From Pseudomonas sp. FEN (lineage in GTDB: Bacteria > Pseudomonadota > Gammaproteobacteria > Pseudomonadales > Pseudomonadaceae), in contig NZ_CAJFDC010000012.1 of NCBI RefSeq assembly GCF_904067045.1, positions 124,001 to 188,000 on the forward strand: a stretch of 64,000 bases of DNA, read 5' to 3'. The notes under the pieces are model-generated. The model did no database searches, had not been told where the DNA came from, and saw only the letters and a program-made list of their open reading frames with translations. A program made the translations under genes and the position numbers. This document shows positions 1-8,301 of this stretch, piece by piece (within the stretch, counting starts at the first letter, position 1; the number at the start of each line of letters is the position of its first letter).

Positions 1-776
1 TGCGGATCCTGGGACAGATCGCAGACAATCAAGGCATTGCGGTTACGCGGATGCCAGGCCAAAGGCAGGACAACCCCCAGGTAATGGCGAGCGGCCGAGA
101 AGCGGCCACTGATATGCACCATCGGCTGCAACAGGCGAACCTGGTCCAATACCCGCTGCTTGCTGCGCAGTTGAAACAGCCAGTCATACAACTTCGGCTG
201 TTTCTCGCGAATCAATCGCGCCAGGGCAATGGTGGCGCGTACATCGGACAAGGCCTCGTGGGCATGGCCATGATCGATGCCATTGGCGGCGGTCAGGCGT
301 TCAAGCCGCAGGGTCACGCGCCCGTCCTCCTCGGGCCAGACGATCCCTTGCGGGCGCAGTGCGTAGGCCGCGCGCACCACATCGATCAGGTCCCAGCGAC
401 TGTTGCCGCCCTGCCACTCGCGGGCATAAGGATCGAAAAAGTTTCGATAGAGGCTGTAACGGGTAATTTCGTCGTCAAACCGCAAAGTGTTGTAGCCGGC
501 GCCACAGGTCCCCGGTTGGGACAGTTGGGCGTGCACCCGCGTCATGAAGTCGGCCTCCGCCAAGCCCTGCTCGGCGAGCTGCCGCGGGGTGATGCCGGTG
601 ATCAGGCAAGCCGCCGGGTGTGGCAGGATATCCTCGCTGGGTCGGCAATACAGGTTGACCGGCTCGTCGATCTCGTTGAGCTCGGCATCGGTACGGATGC
701 CCGCCACCTGCAAGGCGCGATCACAGCGCGGATTGATCCCGGTGGTTTCGTAGTCGTACCAGAAGATAGAGGTCAC
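1..776 (-). CDS. sbcB: Exodeoxyribonuclease I, 5' part only (runs off the window start)
   Basis: Degrades single-stranded DNA 3' to 5' in recombination and mismatch repair. The reverse strand encodes a DnaQ-fold exonuclease beginning with a GTG codon at 776 behind an AGGA ribosome site. Residues 7-13 read YDYETTG, giving the first metal-binding acidic pair (D8, E10). A later HAHEALSDV segment supplies the His and Asp of the ExoIII-type active site. The spacing and surrounding sequence (GYNTLRFDDE, WDLIDVVRAAYALRP) match ExoI rather than the Pol III epsilon subunit. About 258 codons are visible, roughly half the usual length, and the 3' part lies outside the window. It is transcribed divergently from the RDD gene. 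Confidence 0.9.
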   Translation of the reverse strand, partial: MTSIFWYDYETTGINPRCDRALQVAGIRTDAELNEIDEPVNLYCRPSEDILPHPAACLITGITPRQLAEQGLAEADFMTRVHAQLSQPGTCGAGYNTLRFDDEITRYSLYRNFFDPYAREWQGGNSRWDLIDVVRAAYALRPQGIVWPEEDGRVTLRLERLTAANGIDHGHAHEALSDVRATIALARLIREKQPKLYDWLFQLRSKQRVLDQVRLLQPMVHISGRFSAARHYLGVVLPLAWHPRNRNALIVCDLSQDP

Positions 777-947
777 GGCGGATTCCTGAACAAAAGACCG
801 ATGCAGTCTAGGCGTTCGGCGACCCCTCGGACCAGCATCCCGTAACAACTTGACGCTATGACTTCGATACCGTTCATTACAGAGTTAAGTTGCTTAGCCA
901 GGCGCCGCTGGCTAGGATCGGGCCTCTGTCCGCAAGGACCTGTCACT

Positions 948-1673
948 ATGCCGTCGATTTCAGCACCGACAAGGAAGACTGCGCTGCCAACCCCCCTGGA
1001 CACTCACTACCGGGTCGAAACCCCGGAAGGCATCGACCTGCCCCTGCGCCCGGCCGGCCTGCCCGTGCGAGCCCTGGCGTTCGCCATCGACCTGGGCGTG
1101 CGCGGCGTGCTGCTCGGGGTTCTGTTGAGCAGCCTGATGCTGCTCGGCAAGCTGGGTCTGGGCCTCGGCTCGATTGTGCTATTCCTCGTCAGTTGGTGGT
1201 ACATGGTGCTGTTCGAAGTGCTCAACCAGGGGCGCTCGCCGGGTAAACAGTTAATGGGCCTGCGCGTCGTGCATGACGACGGCACGCCGATCGGCTGGGC
1301 CGCCTCCCTGACCCGCAACCTGCTGCGCTTTGTCGACATGCTGCCGTTCGGCTATTGTCTCGGGGCCATCAGTTGCCTGCAGCACCCGACCTTCAAGCGC
1401 CTCGGCGACCTGGCCGCGGGCACGCTGGTGGTCTATCGCGAACAACCGCTGCCGCGCCCGGCCTTGCCCCAGGCGACCCCGCGCACGGCGCCTTTCGTTC
1501 TGCGCCTGGCGGAACAGCGGGCGGTATTGAGTTTCGCCGAACGCCAGGGCGAACTCAGCGCCGAACGCACCCATGAACTGGCGGCGCTGCTGGCCACGCC
1601 CCTGGGCGTGCCGCCCGCCCGGGCAGCGACCGAATTGAACGGTATCGCCCACGGCTTGCTGGGCCAGCTATGA
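948..1673 (+). CDS. RDD family membrane protein
   Basis: First gene of an operon that continues with SpoIIM-like, DUF4129 and DUF4350 genes and, beyond the inserted island, moxR and DUF58. The 241-residue protein has the RDD-family layout: a short cytoplasmic N-terminus, then hydrophobic helices, with the family's conserved R (PVRALAFAIDLGVRG) and D (RFVDMLPF) positions. An upstream in-frame ATG exists at 858, but the ATG at 948 has an AAGGA ribosome site and starts right before the conserved region, so it was chosen. Function is unknown; RDD proteins are often proposed to be small transporters. Its stop overlaps the next start by 4 bp (ATGA), indicating coupling. Confidence 0.85.
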   Translation: MPSISAPTRKTALPTPLDTHYRVETPEGIDLPLRPAGLPVRALAFAIDLGVRGVLLGVLLSSLMLLGKLGLGLGSIVLFLVSWWYMVLFEVLNQGRSPGKQLMGLRVVHDDGTPIGWAASLTRNLLRFVDMLPFGYCLGAISCLQHPTFKRLGDLAAGTLVVYREQPLPRPALPQATPRTAPFVLRLAEQRAVLSFAERQGELSAERTHELAALLATPLGVPPARAATELNGIAHGLLGQL

Positions 1674-2650
1674 AACAGAGCCTCTTCGAAAACCGCCATC
1701 AGCCCGAGTGGCAACGTTTTGCCCAATGGCTCGAGCAGATGGAGCGCGGCAAGGTAAAAGCCACCGACCTGAACGAGTTCCCCGCCCACTACCGGCGTCT
1801 CTGCCAACAACTGGCCCTGACCGAGGAGCGCGGCTACAGCAGCCACCTGGTCGACACCCTGCAACAGCTGGTCTTGCGCGGACATCAGCAACTCTATCGG
1901 CATCGCAGCCACCTCGGCACCTCGCTGCTGGGGTTCGTCTTCGCCGGCTTCCCGCGCCTGGTGCGCGAGCAATGGCCCTTCGTCCTGGTCGCCGGTGTGC
2001 TGTTCTTCGCCAGCCTGGGGCTGACCGGCGTGCTGATCTATCTGTTTCCGGACCTGGTCTACAGCATCGTCAGCCCCCAGCAGGTCGCCGACATGCAAGC
2101 CATGTATGACCCCGCCGCCAGTCGCCTGGGACGCACCGTCGCGCGGGCCTCCAGCGAAAACTGGGTGATGTTCGGCTACTACATCATGAACAACATCGGC
2201 ATTGCCTTTCAGACCTTCGCCAGCGGCTTGCTGTTCGGCCTGGGCAGCCTGTTCTTCCTGCTGTTCAACGGCCTGACGATCGGCGCCGTGGCCGGGCACC
2301 TGAGCCAGATCGGCTACGGACAGACCTTCTGGTCTTTTGTCATCGGCCACGGCGCCTTCGAACTCAGCGCCATCGTCCTCTCCGGGGCCGCCGGACTGCA
2401 ACTGGGCTGGGCGCTGGTGGCGCCGGGACGTCTGTCCCGCGGCGAGGCCCTGCGCCTGAGCGCGCGGCAAAGCATCCAGATGGTCGGCGGGGTCATCGTG
2501 TTCCTGCTGATCGCCGCCTTTATCGAAGCCTACTGGTCTTCCATGACCCAGCTCGCCCCCTGGATCAAATATACGGTGGGCGCGGGACTCTGGCTGCTGG
2601 TGGCGGCCTATCTACTGCTGGCCGGAAGGAGCGAACATGCGCCTGACTGA
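1670..2650 (+). CDS. Stage II sporulation protein M-like (SpoIIM/DUF95) membrane protein
   Basis: A 326-residue integral membrane protein of the SpoIIM/DUF95 family, common in non-sporulating bacteria beside MoxR ATPases. The first 90 or so residues are soluble and helical. Hydrophobic helices follow at roughly residues 100-125, 165-205, 215-250 and 275-320. The segment FQTFASGLLFGLGSLFFLLFNG is followed by GHGAFELSAIVLSG, the conserved H-G-x-x-E-L core of the family. It overlaps the upstream gene by 4 bp and the downstream DUF4129 gene by 14 bp, so the operon is tightly coupled. The biochemical role is not known; it is probably a membrane partner of the MoxR/DUF58 module. Confidence 0.85.
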   Translation: MKQSLFENRHQPEWQRFAQWLEQMERGKVKATDLNEFPAHYRRLCQQLALTEERGYSSHLVDTLQQLVLRGHQQLYRHRSHLGTSLLGFVFAGFPRLVREQWPFVLVAGVLFFASLGLTGVLIYLFPDLVYSIVSPQQVADMQAMYDPAASRLGRTVARASSENWVMFGYYIMNNIGIAFQTFASGLLFGLGSLFFLLFNGLTIGAVAGHLSQIGYGQTFWSFVIGHGAFELSAIVLSGAAGLQLGWALVAPGRLSRGEALRLSARQSIQMVGGVIVFLLIAAFIEAYWSSMTQLAPWIKYTVGAGLWLLVAAYLLLAGRSEHAPD

Positions 2651-4169
2651 CGCCAGCGTCGCCATTCGCCCGCGCAGCACCTGGGAGGCCATGGACCTCG
2701 GCGTACTGCTGGCCCGGCAACATCGCGGCTTGCTGATGAGCGCCTGGGCGCTGGTCAGCCTGCCGGTCTTCGCCCTCCTGAGCCTGCTGCTCTGGGACCA
2801 CCCCTCCATCGCCCTGCTGCTGTTCTGGTGGTTGAAACCGGCGTTCGAGCGCTTGCCACTGTATATCCTGTCCAGGGCCCTGTTCGGCGACACCCCGTCC
2901 CTGAAGCAGGCGCTCAAGGCCTGGCCGCGCCTGCTCAAGCCGCAGCTGCTGGCGAGCCTGAGCTGGCGCCGCCTGAGCCTGAGCCGTAGCTTCACCTTGC
3001 CGGTACAACAACTCGAAGGCCTCGACGGGCTGGCCCGCCAGCAGCGCCTGCGGGTGCTCTTGCCCCAGAGCCTGCGCGCGGCACGCTGGCTGACGCTGAT
3101 CGGCGTACACCTGGAATATGTCCTGTGGATCGGCCTGATGGCGCTGTTCTATCTGTTGCTGCCACGGCAGATCGACATCGACTGGCACTGGCAGAAACTG
3201 CTGTTCGCCGCCCAGCATGAGTGGCTCTGGCTGGAACACCTGAGCAACGCCTTCTACGCGCTGATCCTGATCCTCTGGGAGCCTGTTTATATCGCCTGCG
3301 GCTTCAGCTTGTACCTCAACCGCCGAACCGTGCTGGAAGCCTGGGATATCGAACTGGTTTTCCGTCAGTTGCGCCAGCGCCTGCTGCCGGTGGTCGCCGC
3401 GCTGCTGCTCGGCGTCGGCCTGCTGTCGATGCCCTTTGCGCAACCGGTCATGGCCGCCGAACCGCCCGCGCCGGATACGCCGCGCCTGCTCAAACAACCG
3501 CTGACCAGCCAGGCATCCAAGGACGCCATCAAGGCATTGTTGCAAGCGCCGCCATTCAAGAACCCGGAAACCGTCACGCGCTGGCGGCTGGGCGAACCGT
3601 TGGACAAGGCCCGCGGCAAACCCTCTTCCGGCTGGCTGAAGGCCCTGCTGGAACGTTTTGACAGTCGCATCGCCGGGACACTCGCCCACGGGCTGGAGAT
3701 TCTGCTCTGGGCCGTGCTGTTCGGCTTGCTGGCCTGGTTGGCCTGGCGTTATCGGGACGGCCTGCGGACCTTCGTCGGCCGCCCGAAGCCCCGCGCCCAC
3801 CCCATCCCGAGCGCCGCGCCGCAACTGTTCGGCCTGGCACTGGGCGTCGAGACCTTGCCCGAGGATATCGCCGCCAGCGCCGAGACCCTCTGGCCCCTGC
3901 AACCGCGCGAAGCCATGAGCCTGCTCTATCGGGGCCTGCTCAGCCGCCTGTTGCATGACTATCAACTGCCCTTGAAGAACGCCGATACCGAAGGCCAGGT
4001 CCTGGAGCGGCTCGCCCAGTTGCGCGAACCCGCCCTCCAGGCCTTCAGCCAGGAATTGACCGCCCACTGGCTGAACCTCGCCTATGGGCATCGCCTGCCG
4101 GCGCTCCAGCAACAACAGGCGTTGTGCGAAGGCTGGCGACGGTTGTTCGGTCCGGGAGCCGGCCAATGA
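2637..4169 (+). CDS. DUF4129 domain-containing membrane protein
   Basis: A 510-residue protein with several N-terminal membrane segments (about residues 35-60, 165-190, 205-225), a long periplasmic or loop region, another membrane helix near residue 350, and a C-terminal DUF4129 domain (EAMSLLYRGLLSRLLHDY). DUF4129 proteins are usually encoded with MoxR ATPases and DUF58 proteins, as here, and the domain resembles part of a transglutaminase-linked module. No catalytic motif is evident. The start lies 14 bp inside the preceding gene, and the stop overlaps the following ATG by 4 bp. Function is inferred only from the conserved neighbourhood. Confidence 0.8.
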   Translation: MRLTDASVAIRPRSTWEAMDLGVLLARQHRGLLMSAWALVSLPVFALLSLLLWDHPSIALLLFWWLKPAFERLPLYILSRALFGDTPSLKQALKAWPRLLKPQLLASLSWRRLSLSRSFTLPVQQLEGLDGLARQQRLRVLLPQSLRAARWLTLIGVHLEYVLWIGLMALFYLLLPRQIDIDWHWQKLLFAAQHEWLWLEHLSNAFYALILILWEPVYIACGFSLYLNRRTVLEAWDIELVFRQLRQRLLPVVAALLLGVGLLSMPFAQPVMAAEPPAPDTPRLLKQPLTSQASKDAIKALLQAPPFKNPETVTRWRLGEPLDKARGKPSSGWLKALLERFDSRIAGTLAHGLEILLWAVLFGLLAWLAWRYRDGLRTFVGRPKPRAHPIPSAAPQLFGLALGVETLPEDIAASAETLWPLQPREAMSLLYRGLLSRLLHDYQLPLKNADTEGQVLERLAQLREPALQAFSQELTAHWLNLAYGHRLPALQQQQALCEGWRRLFGPGAGQ

Positions 4170-5341
4170 ACCGGCGTCTTGCCTGGCTGATCGGCCTGGC
4201 GCTGCTGGCGTTGCTCGCCGGCATGGGCCTCTATCTCTACCTCAAGGCCACGCCCTATACCGAGGTCATCGATCACGGGCCCTCGCCCGAGGCCCGTGCC
4301 AACCCTTATCTGGCCGCCGAACACTATCTACGCCAGCGCGGCCTGACGGTCAGCCATGCCAACAGCCTGGACATCCTCCCCGGCCTGGACCCACGTGGGC
4401 GCAGCCTGATGCTGCTGGGCGAGCGCTCGAACATGACCCCGCGCCAGGCCGACCAACTGCTCAACTGGACCCGGGCCGGCGGCCGCCTGCTGTTCGTCGC
4501 CGAGGCCTTGTGGGACCCCAGGACCGGAAACAGCGGCGACCTGCTGCTCGACCGCGTACAACTGCGCCAGTTGTTGAGCAAGGACCTCAAGGGCGACGGT
4601 CCGGAACCGGAAGACGAGCATTACCCCCTGTTGACCCGGATGTACCTGGAAGACGAGGACGCTCCGGCCTATTTCAGCTTCGATACCGCGTTCCACCTGT
4701 CCGATCCGAAGAGCCTGGCGCAATCCTGGGCCAACAGCGCGACCTCCACCCACCTGATGCAACTGGACTACGGCGCCGGCAGCGTCATCGTACTGACCGA
4801 CGCCGACCTCTGGACCAACCGCGCCATCGGCCGCTACGACAACGCCTGGCTGCTCTGGTACCTGGCCCAGGACAGCGAGGTGACCCTGCTGTTCAACACC
4901 GATCACGACAATCTGCTCACCCTGCTGTGGCGCTACTTCCCCCAGGCCCTGGTCGCCCTCGCCGCCCTCCTCGGCCTGTGGTTATGGCATGTCGGTCTGC
5001 GCCAGGGGCCGCTGCAAGCCCCCGCCTCCCGGGCACGCCGCCAATTGCAGGAACACCTGCGGGCCAGTGCCGACTTCCTGCTCCGCCGCAGCGGCCATGA
5101 GGCCCTGCTCCAGGCGTTGCGCCAGGACATCCTGCGCCGCGCCCGCAAACGTCACCCCGGTTTCGAACGACTCGGCGTTGCCGAACAATGGCAGGTGCTC
5201 GCGCGCCTGACCCGCCAACCCACCAGCGCCATCAGCCAGGCCTTGCGCCCGCGACCGAAGCAGCGCCTTTCCAGCGTCGACTTCAGCCGCCAGGTCGCCC
5301 ACCTGCAAACTCTCAGGAATGCCCTATGTTCTGGAGCTTGA
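4166..5341 (+). CDS. DUF4350 domain-containing protein; last gene before the island
   Basis: A 391-residue protein with an N-terminal membrane anchor (about residues 5-22), a DUF4350 domain resembling GATase-like folds (residues about 35-230, including LLNWTRAGGRLLFVAEALWD), a second membrane helix near residue 260 (ALVALAALLGLWLWHVGL), and a basic C-terminal tail. The start at 4166 gives an ATGA overlap with the DUF4129 stop; an ATG at 4124 lies inside that gene and is unlikely. The stop at 5339-5341 lies just upstream of where the island begins, and an ATG with an AGGA site at 5326 overlaps its end. I interpret that ATG as the original moxR start. The gene itself looks intact. Confidence 0.82.
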   Translation: MNRRLAWLIGLALLALLAGMGLYLYLKATPYTEVIDHGPSPEARANPYLAAEHYLRQRGLTVSHANSLDILPGLDPRGRSLMLLGERSNMTPRQADQLLNWTRAGGRLLFVAEALWDPRTGNSGDLLLDRVQLRQLLSKDLKGDGPEPEDEHYPLLTRMYLEDEDAPAYFSFDTAFHLSDPKSLAQSWANSATSTHLMQLDYGAGSVIVLTDADLWTNRAIGRYDNAWLLWYLAQDSEVTLLFNTDHDNLLTLLWRYFPQALVALAALLGLWLWHVGLRQGPLQAPASRARRQLQEHLRASADFLLRRSGHEALLQALRQDILRRARKRHPGFERLGVAEQWQVLARLTRQPTSAISQALRPRPKQRLSSVDFSRQVAHLQTLRNALCSGA

Positions 5342-5355
5342 GGACCGTTAAATAG
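5326..5355 (+). pseudogene. Stranded native 5' end of moxR
   Basis: An ATG at 5326 with AGGA eight bases upstream overlaps the last codons of the DUF4350 gene, the same overlap style as the other genes of this operon. It opens a frame of only nine codons (MFWSLRTVK) before a TAG at 5353. In this operon type moxR follows DUF4350, and here moxR resumes at 28339. Joining the left side after the AGG at 5341-5343 to the codon after the AGG at 28368-28370 gives a continuous frame (MFWSLR then APEAAS). I infer that this is the original start of moxR cut off by the insertion; an empty-site homologue would be needed to prove it. Confidence 0.5.
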
Positions 5356-5373
5356 CTGTGGTAATAGATACAG

Positions 5374-5390
5374 ACACTTAGCGGCTCAGG
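5374..5390 (+). repeat. Candidate left end repeat of the island
   Basis: ACACTTAGCGGCTCAGG at 5374-5390 resembles ACAGTTAGTAGGGCTCCGG at 28360-28378: 15 aligned identities with two single-base gaps, same orientation. Imperfect direct repeats flanking the element are expected for GInts. The pair may be the recombination sites or recombinase-binding arms. Exchange exactly here would not restore the moxR frame from 5326, so the crossover may instead lie slightly outside, near 5341. Confidence 0.4.
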
Positions 5391-5473
5391 CATCCAAGGG
5401 CTGACCTAACGCCCCCTTGTACCGTCAGAGCAGATAAAAAGATCGCGTGTCTGGTCAATGCAGGAGACGGTGG

Positions 5474-6622
5474 ATGGAGCTTGTGTGGGCTACTGAGGAT
5501 TTCGTGATCGCCGGGCAACCTTACCCAGGGTTTCCCATTCTGCTGTGGGATTCGATGGAGAGCTGCGCCCAGGCCAATCAGTTCTTTCGCTACTACTTGC
5601 TTCGCGGGGCCATTGGCTCTAAGGATTCTTGGCCCAGTACCGGACGCGCACTGTACGACTTCTTCAGCTTTCTTCAGGCTCATGAGATTGACTGGCGCGA
5701 CGTGGATCGTGGTGAGGCTAAAAGCCTTGTGGCGGCCTATCGGGACTACTGCTTGGTGACATGCGAGCTAGCACTAAACACTACTCGCCAACGCCTGACT
5801 TACATCTGCAAGTTCTACGAGTTCGCTCTGAAGGAGAGGTGGGTGACGCGCCTGCCCTTCAACTATGAAGAACGCACCGTAAAGCGCGTAACAAGGTTTC
5901 TTGGGCATATCGATGCCAGTGGCGGCAAAGTCATGGCAAACGATGTGATGCCACGTAGCCACAAATCCCTGCCCAAATTCTTGAGCATGGCCGAGATCAA
6001 GTCGCTCCTGGCGGCAACGGAGAATCCCCATCACCGGATGGTGATGCGCCTGGCGCTGCATACTGGCCTGCGCCGCGAGGAAATCGCTGCCTTCCCGCTG
6101 GCTTGTGTCTTCGACCCGGACAAGGTGGGACGAACCGAGTTCAACCTCCGTATTCGGCTTGATCCGTTCGACGGCAGCGGCATGGTGACCAAGGGCCGTA
6201 AGTCGCGAGATATTTACGTCAGCCGTAAGTTCATGGCCGAACTCTATCGCTATGTGACTAAGGTGCGTGGCGAGCGCGCCTCGCTGAGCAAAACCCCGCA
6301 GAAGTCGATGTTCCTCAACCAGTCCGGAGAACGCTATGGCGAGGATGGCAAGAGCCTCAACCGGATCATCAGCAAGGCCGGCAAACGGGCTGGGATCAAG
6401 GTACATACGCACATGCTCCGGCACACCTATGCCACCCATACCCTGGTTAGCCTTCAGCGTAACCCTGCGAACGGGCTGGATCCCCTGGTCTTCGTCCAGC
6501 GACAACTCGGCCACAGCTCGATTCAGACGACAATGGTGTACCTGCATCTGGTCAACGAAATGGCCGACGAGGCGGTGCTGGCTTATGACGATGAGTTAAG
6601 TGCAATGGCAGAGGCGGCCTGA
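5474..6622 (+). CDS. ginA: GinA-like tyrosine recombinase
   Basis: First recombinase of the island's integration operon. The 382-residue protein has a SAM-like N-terminal core-binding region and a C-terminal phage-integrase catalytic domain. Catalytic residues are visible: Arg I in HTGLRREE (R200), the HxxR box in THMLRHTYATH (H313, R316), LGHSS (H347) and the nucleophile in TTMVYLHL (Y356). An in-frame ATG lies at 5447, but the ATG at 5474 has AGGAG seven bases upstream and begins the conserved part. Its stop overlaps the next start (TGATG). In GInts all four gin products are reported to be needed for excision and integration. Confidence 0.85.
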   Translation: MELVWATEDFVIAGQPYPGFPILLWDSMESCAQANQFFRYYLLRGAIGSKDSWPSTGRALYDFFSFLQAHEIDWRDVDRGEAKSLVAAYRDYCLVTCELALNTTRQRLTYICKFYEFALKERWVTRLPFNYEERTVKRVTRFLGHIDASGGKVMANDVMPRSHKSLPKFLSMAEIKSLLAATENPHHRMVMRLALHTGLRREEIAAFPLACVFDPDKVGRTEFNLRIRLDPFDGSGMVTKGRKSRDIYVSRKFMAELYRYVTKVRGERASLSKTPQKSMFLNQSGERYGEDGKSLNRIISKAGKRAGIKVHTHMLRHTYATHTLVSLQRNPANGLDPLVFVQRQLGHSSIQTTMVYLHLVNEMADEAVLAYDDELSAMAEAA

Positions 6623-8301
6623 TGGGCAAGCGCAAGGTATTTACCAAGACCGACCTCAGCATCCCGCAAGTCGAGCACAGCCACGACGCGACAGGCAACG
6701 TGGTCATTCTGCCTGAGGTTATGCCTCCGACGAATACCACGGTCAAGTTCGGGCGAAACACCTCCAACAGCCGAAACTTCGATTTTGCCCGCTGGTACGG
6801 TGCTGGTATTGACCCCATCACCTACGCCTGCCAGCGCCAAATTGAACGCTTCCTCGCCGGTCAGGAGGGCGCCCTAACGGTCACCACTGTCGTTTCCTAC
6901 TGCAAGAGTGGGCTGCGTAGCTTCCTCGACTATTGCATGCTCCGGGCGACGGCTTTTGGCCGTGACTTGGTCTTGGCAGATGTGAACCGGGACCTGATCG
7001 ACAGCTATCTCAGCGATTTAGCTGGGCAGAGAGGGTTGACTACTTTTCCGAACTGCGTCTACACGAAAGCCAAGCCCGTGCTTCTCGCCTTGGGACGGAG
7101 AGGGTTATTCCCCTTGGTCACCTCTGGCGATGCTGCCACCTTCCCACGCAACCCCTTTCCAAACAACAAGCGCAAGACCAAGGGCGAGACGGCGCTGTCG
7201 AAGCTCGAGCGGCAAGAGTTCACGGTCGCGCTACGGCAGGCCATCAGGCCAATATGGACCGATAACACGCCTGTGACCGGCGATCTGCTGGTCTTTGCCC
7301 TGCTGGTCGTGGCGCTTCACACCGGACGCAATACCACTCCACTGCTCGAGATGGACCGCGACTGCTTGCGTCCGCACCCCAAAGACAACGCCGTATTCCT
7401 AGTGCTGTGGAAGCGGCGCGGCTACAAAACCAGCAAAGTGGCGCTACGCGCCGCATCGGACGCCGAGCGCCTTCTGGAATCTACGCCCAGCGTGAGAACC
7501 AACGTGGAGCGTCTGATCCGTCGCGTGATGGTCTTGACCGAGCCCCTGGATTCAGAGGCTCCAGACGACCTCAAGGGGCGTGTTTGGCTGTACCGCAGTC
7601 GCGCTTGGAGGTCAGTTGGTCAAGTTACGGCGTTGAGCGGACGAGTATTGGAGAAGGCGATAAGCAACCTTGTAGCTGAGTACGGCCTGAACGATAGCGA
7701 CGGAAAGCCATTGCGCATCAATATCTCGCGCCTGCGCAAGACCTTTGCCAACCGCATCTTCGAGCTGACCGATGGCGATCTCGCGACCACGGCCGCAGCC
7801 CTTGGCAATACCCCCCGGGTAGCCGAGCAAAACTATTTGGCACCCAGCGCGGATACCCGTCGCAACTGGCAGTTCATGGGTGAGTTGCTGGTGCAGGAGT
7901 TGCTGACTGTAACCATCGGTGCGACCTATAAGGACACCCCCCTGGGGCGATGCACCGATCCGGTGAACGGCCAGTTCGCCCCGAAGCGTAAGGATGCGAC
8001 CTGCATGAGCTTCATGAACTGCCTGCGTTGCAAACACTACGCAGTCACCGCCGAGGATCTGTACAAGCTGTTCAGCTTCTACTTCCGCGTGCTTGCCGAG
8101 CGCTCGCGGATGGACAAGCGGCGCTGGGCACGGGACTACGCCCACATTCCTCGCTTGATTGACCACTATATCGTTGCCGAGGGACTACGGCGTGGCACCT
8201 TCAAAACCGCAGCCGTTGAGGCAGCTCGTGAGCACGCCCGGTCCCAACCGCACCCATTTTGGTCGGTTGATCTGATCGACAGCCTGGAGGTCTTAGCATG
8301 A
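6622..8301 (+). CDS. ginB: GinB-like large tyrosine recombinase
   Basis: Second recombinase, 559 residues. The catalytic domain keeps Arg I in LHTGRNTTPLLEMD (R236), the second Arg in SRLRKTF (R372) and a C-terminal Tyr in VAEQNYLAP (Y405). The usual HxxR His is replaced by Ser369, and the LGH motif reads LGN. This divergence is known among Tn554-like and GInt recombinases, so the protein may depend on its partners. After the Tyr there is an extension of about 150 residues with a cysteine cluster (CMSFMNCLRC), possibly metal-binding and shared in style with the next gene. Start and stop overlap the neighbours by 1 and 4 bp. Confidence 0.82.
   Translation: MGKRKVFTKTDLSIPQVEHSHDATGNVVILPEVMPPTNTTVKFGRNTSNSRNFDFARWYGAGIDPITYACQRQIERFLAGQEGALTVTTVVSYCKSGLRSFLDYCMLRATAFGRDLVLADVNRDLIDSYLSDLAGQRGLTTFPNCVYTKAKPVLLALGRRGLFPLVTSGDAATFPRNPFPNNKRKTKGETALSKLERQEFTVALRQAIRPIWTDNTPVTGDLLVFALLVVALHTGRNTTPLLEMDRDCLRPHPKDNAVFLVLWKRRGYKTSKVALRAASDAERLLESTPSVRTNVERLIRRVMVLTEPLDSEAPDDLKGRVWLYRSRAWRSVGQVTALSGRVLEKAISNLVAEYGLNDSDGKPLRINISRLRKTFANRIFELTDGDLATTAAALGNTPRVAEQNYLAPSADTRRNWQFMGELLVQELLTVTIGATYKDTPLGRCTDPVNGQFAPKRKDATCMSFMNCLRCKHYAVTAEDLYKLFSFYFRVLAERSRMDKRRWARDYAHIPRLIDHYIVAEGLRRGTFKTAAVEAAREHARSQPHPFWSVDLIDSLEVLA

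Noticed and set aside
2565..4166. 533-codon minus-strand frame opposite the DUF4129 gene
   Set aside because: Gln/Ala-rich antisense composition with no family signature; the plus-strand gene has membrane helices and proper overlaps.
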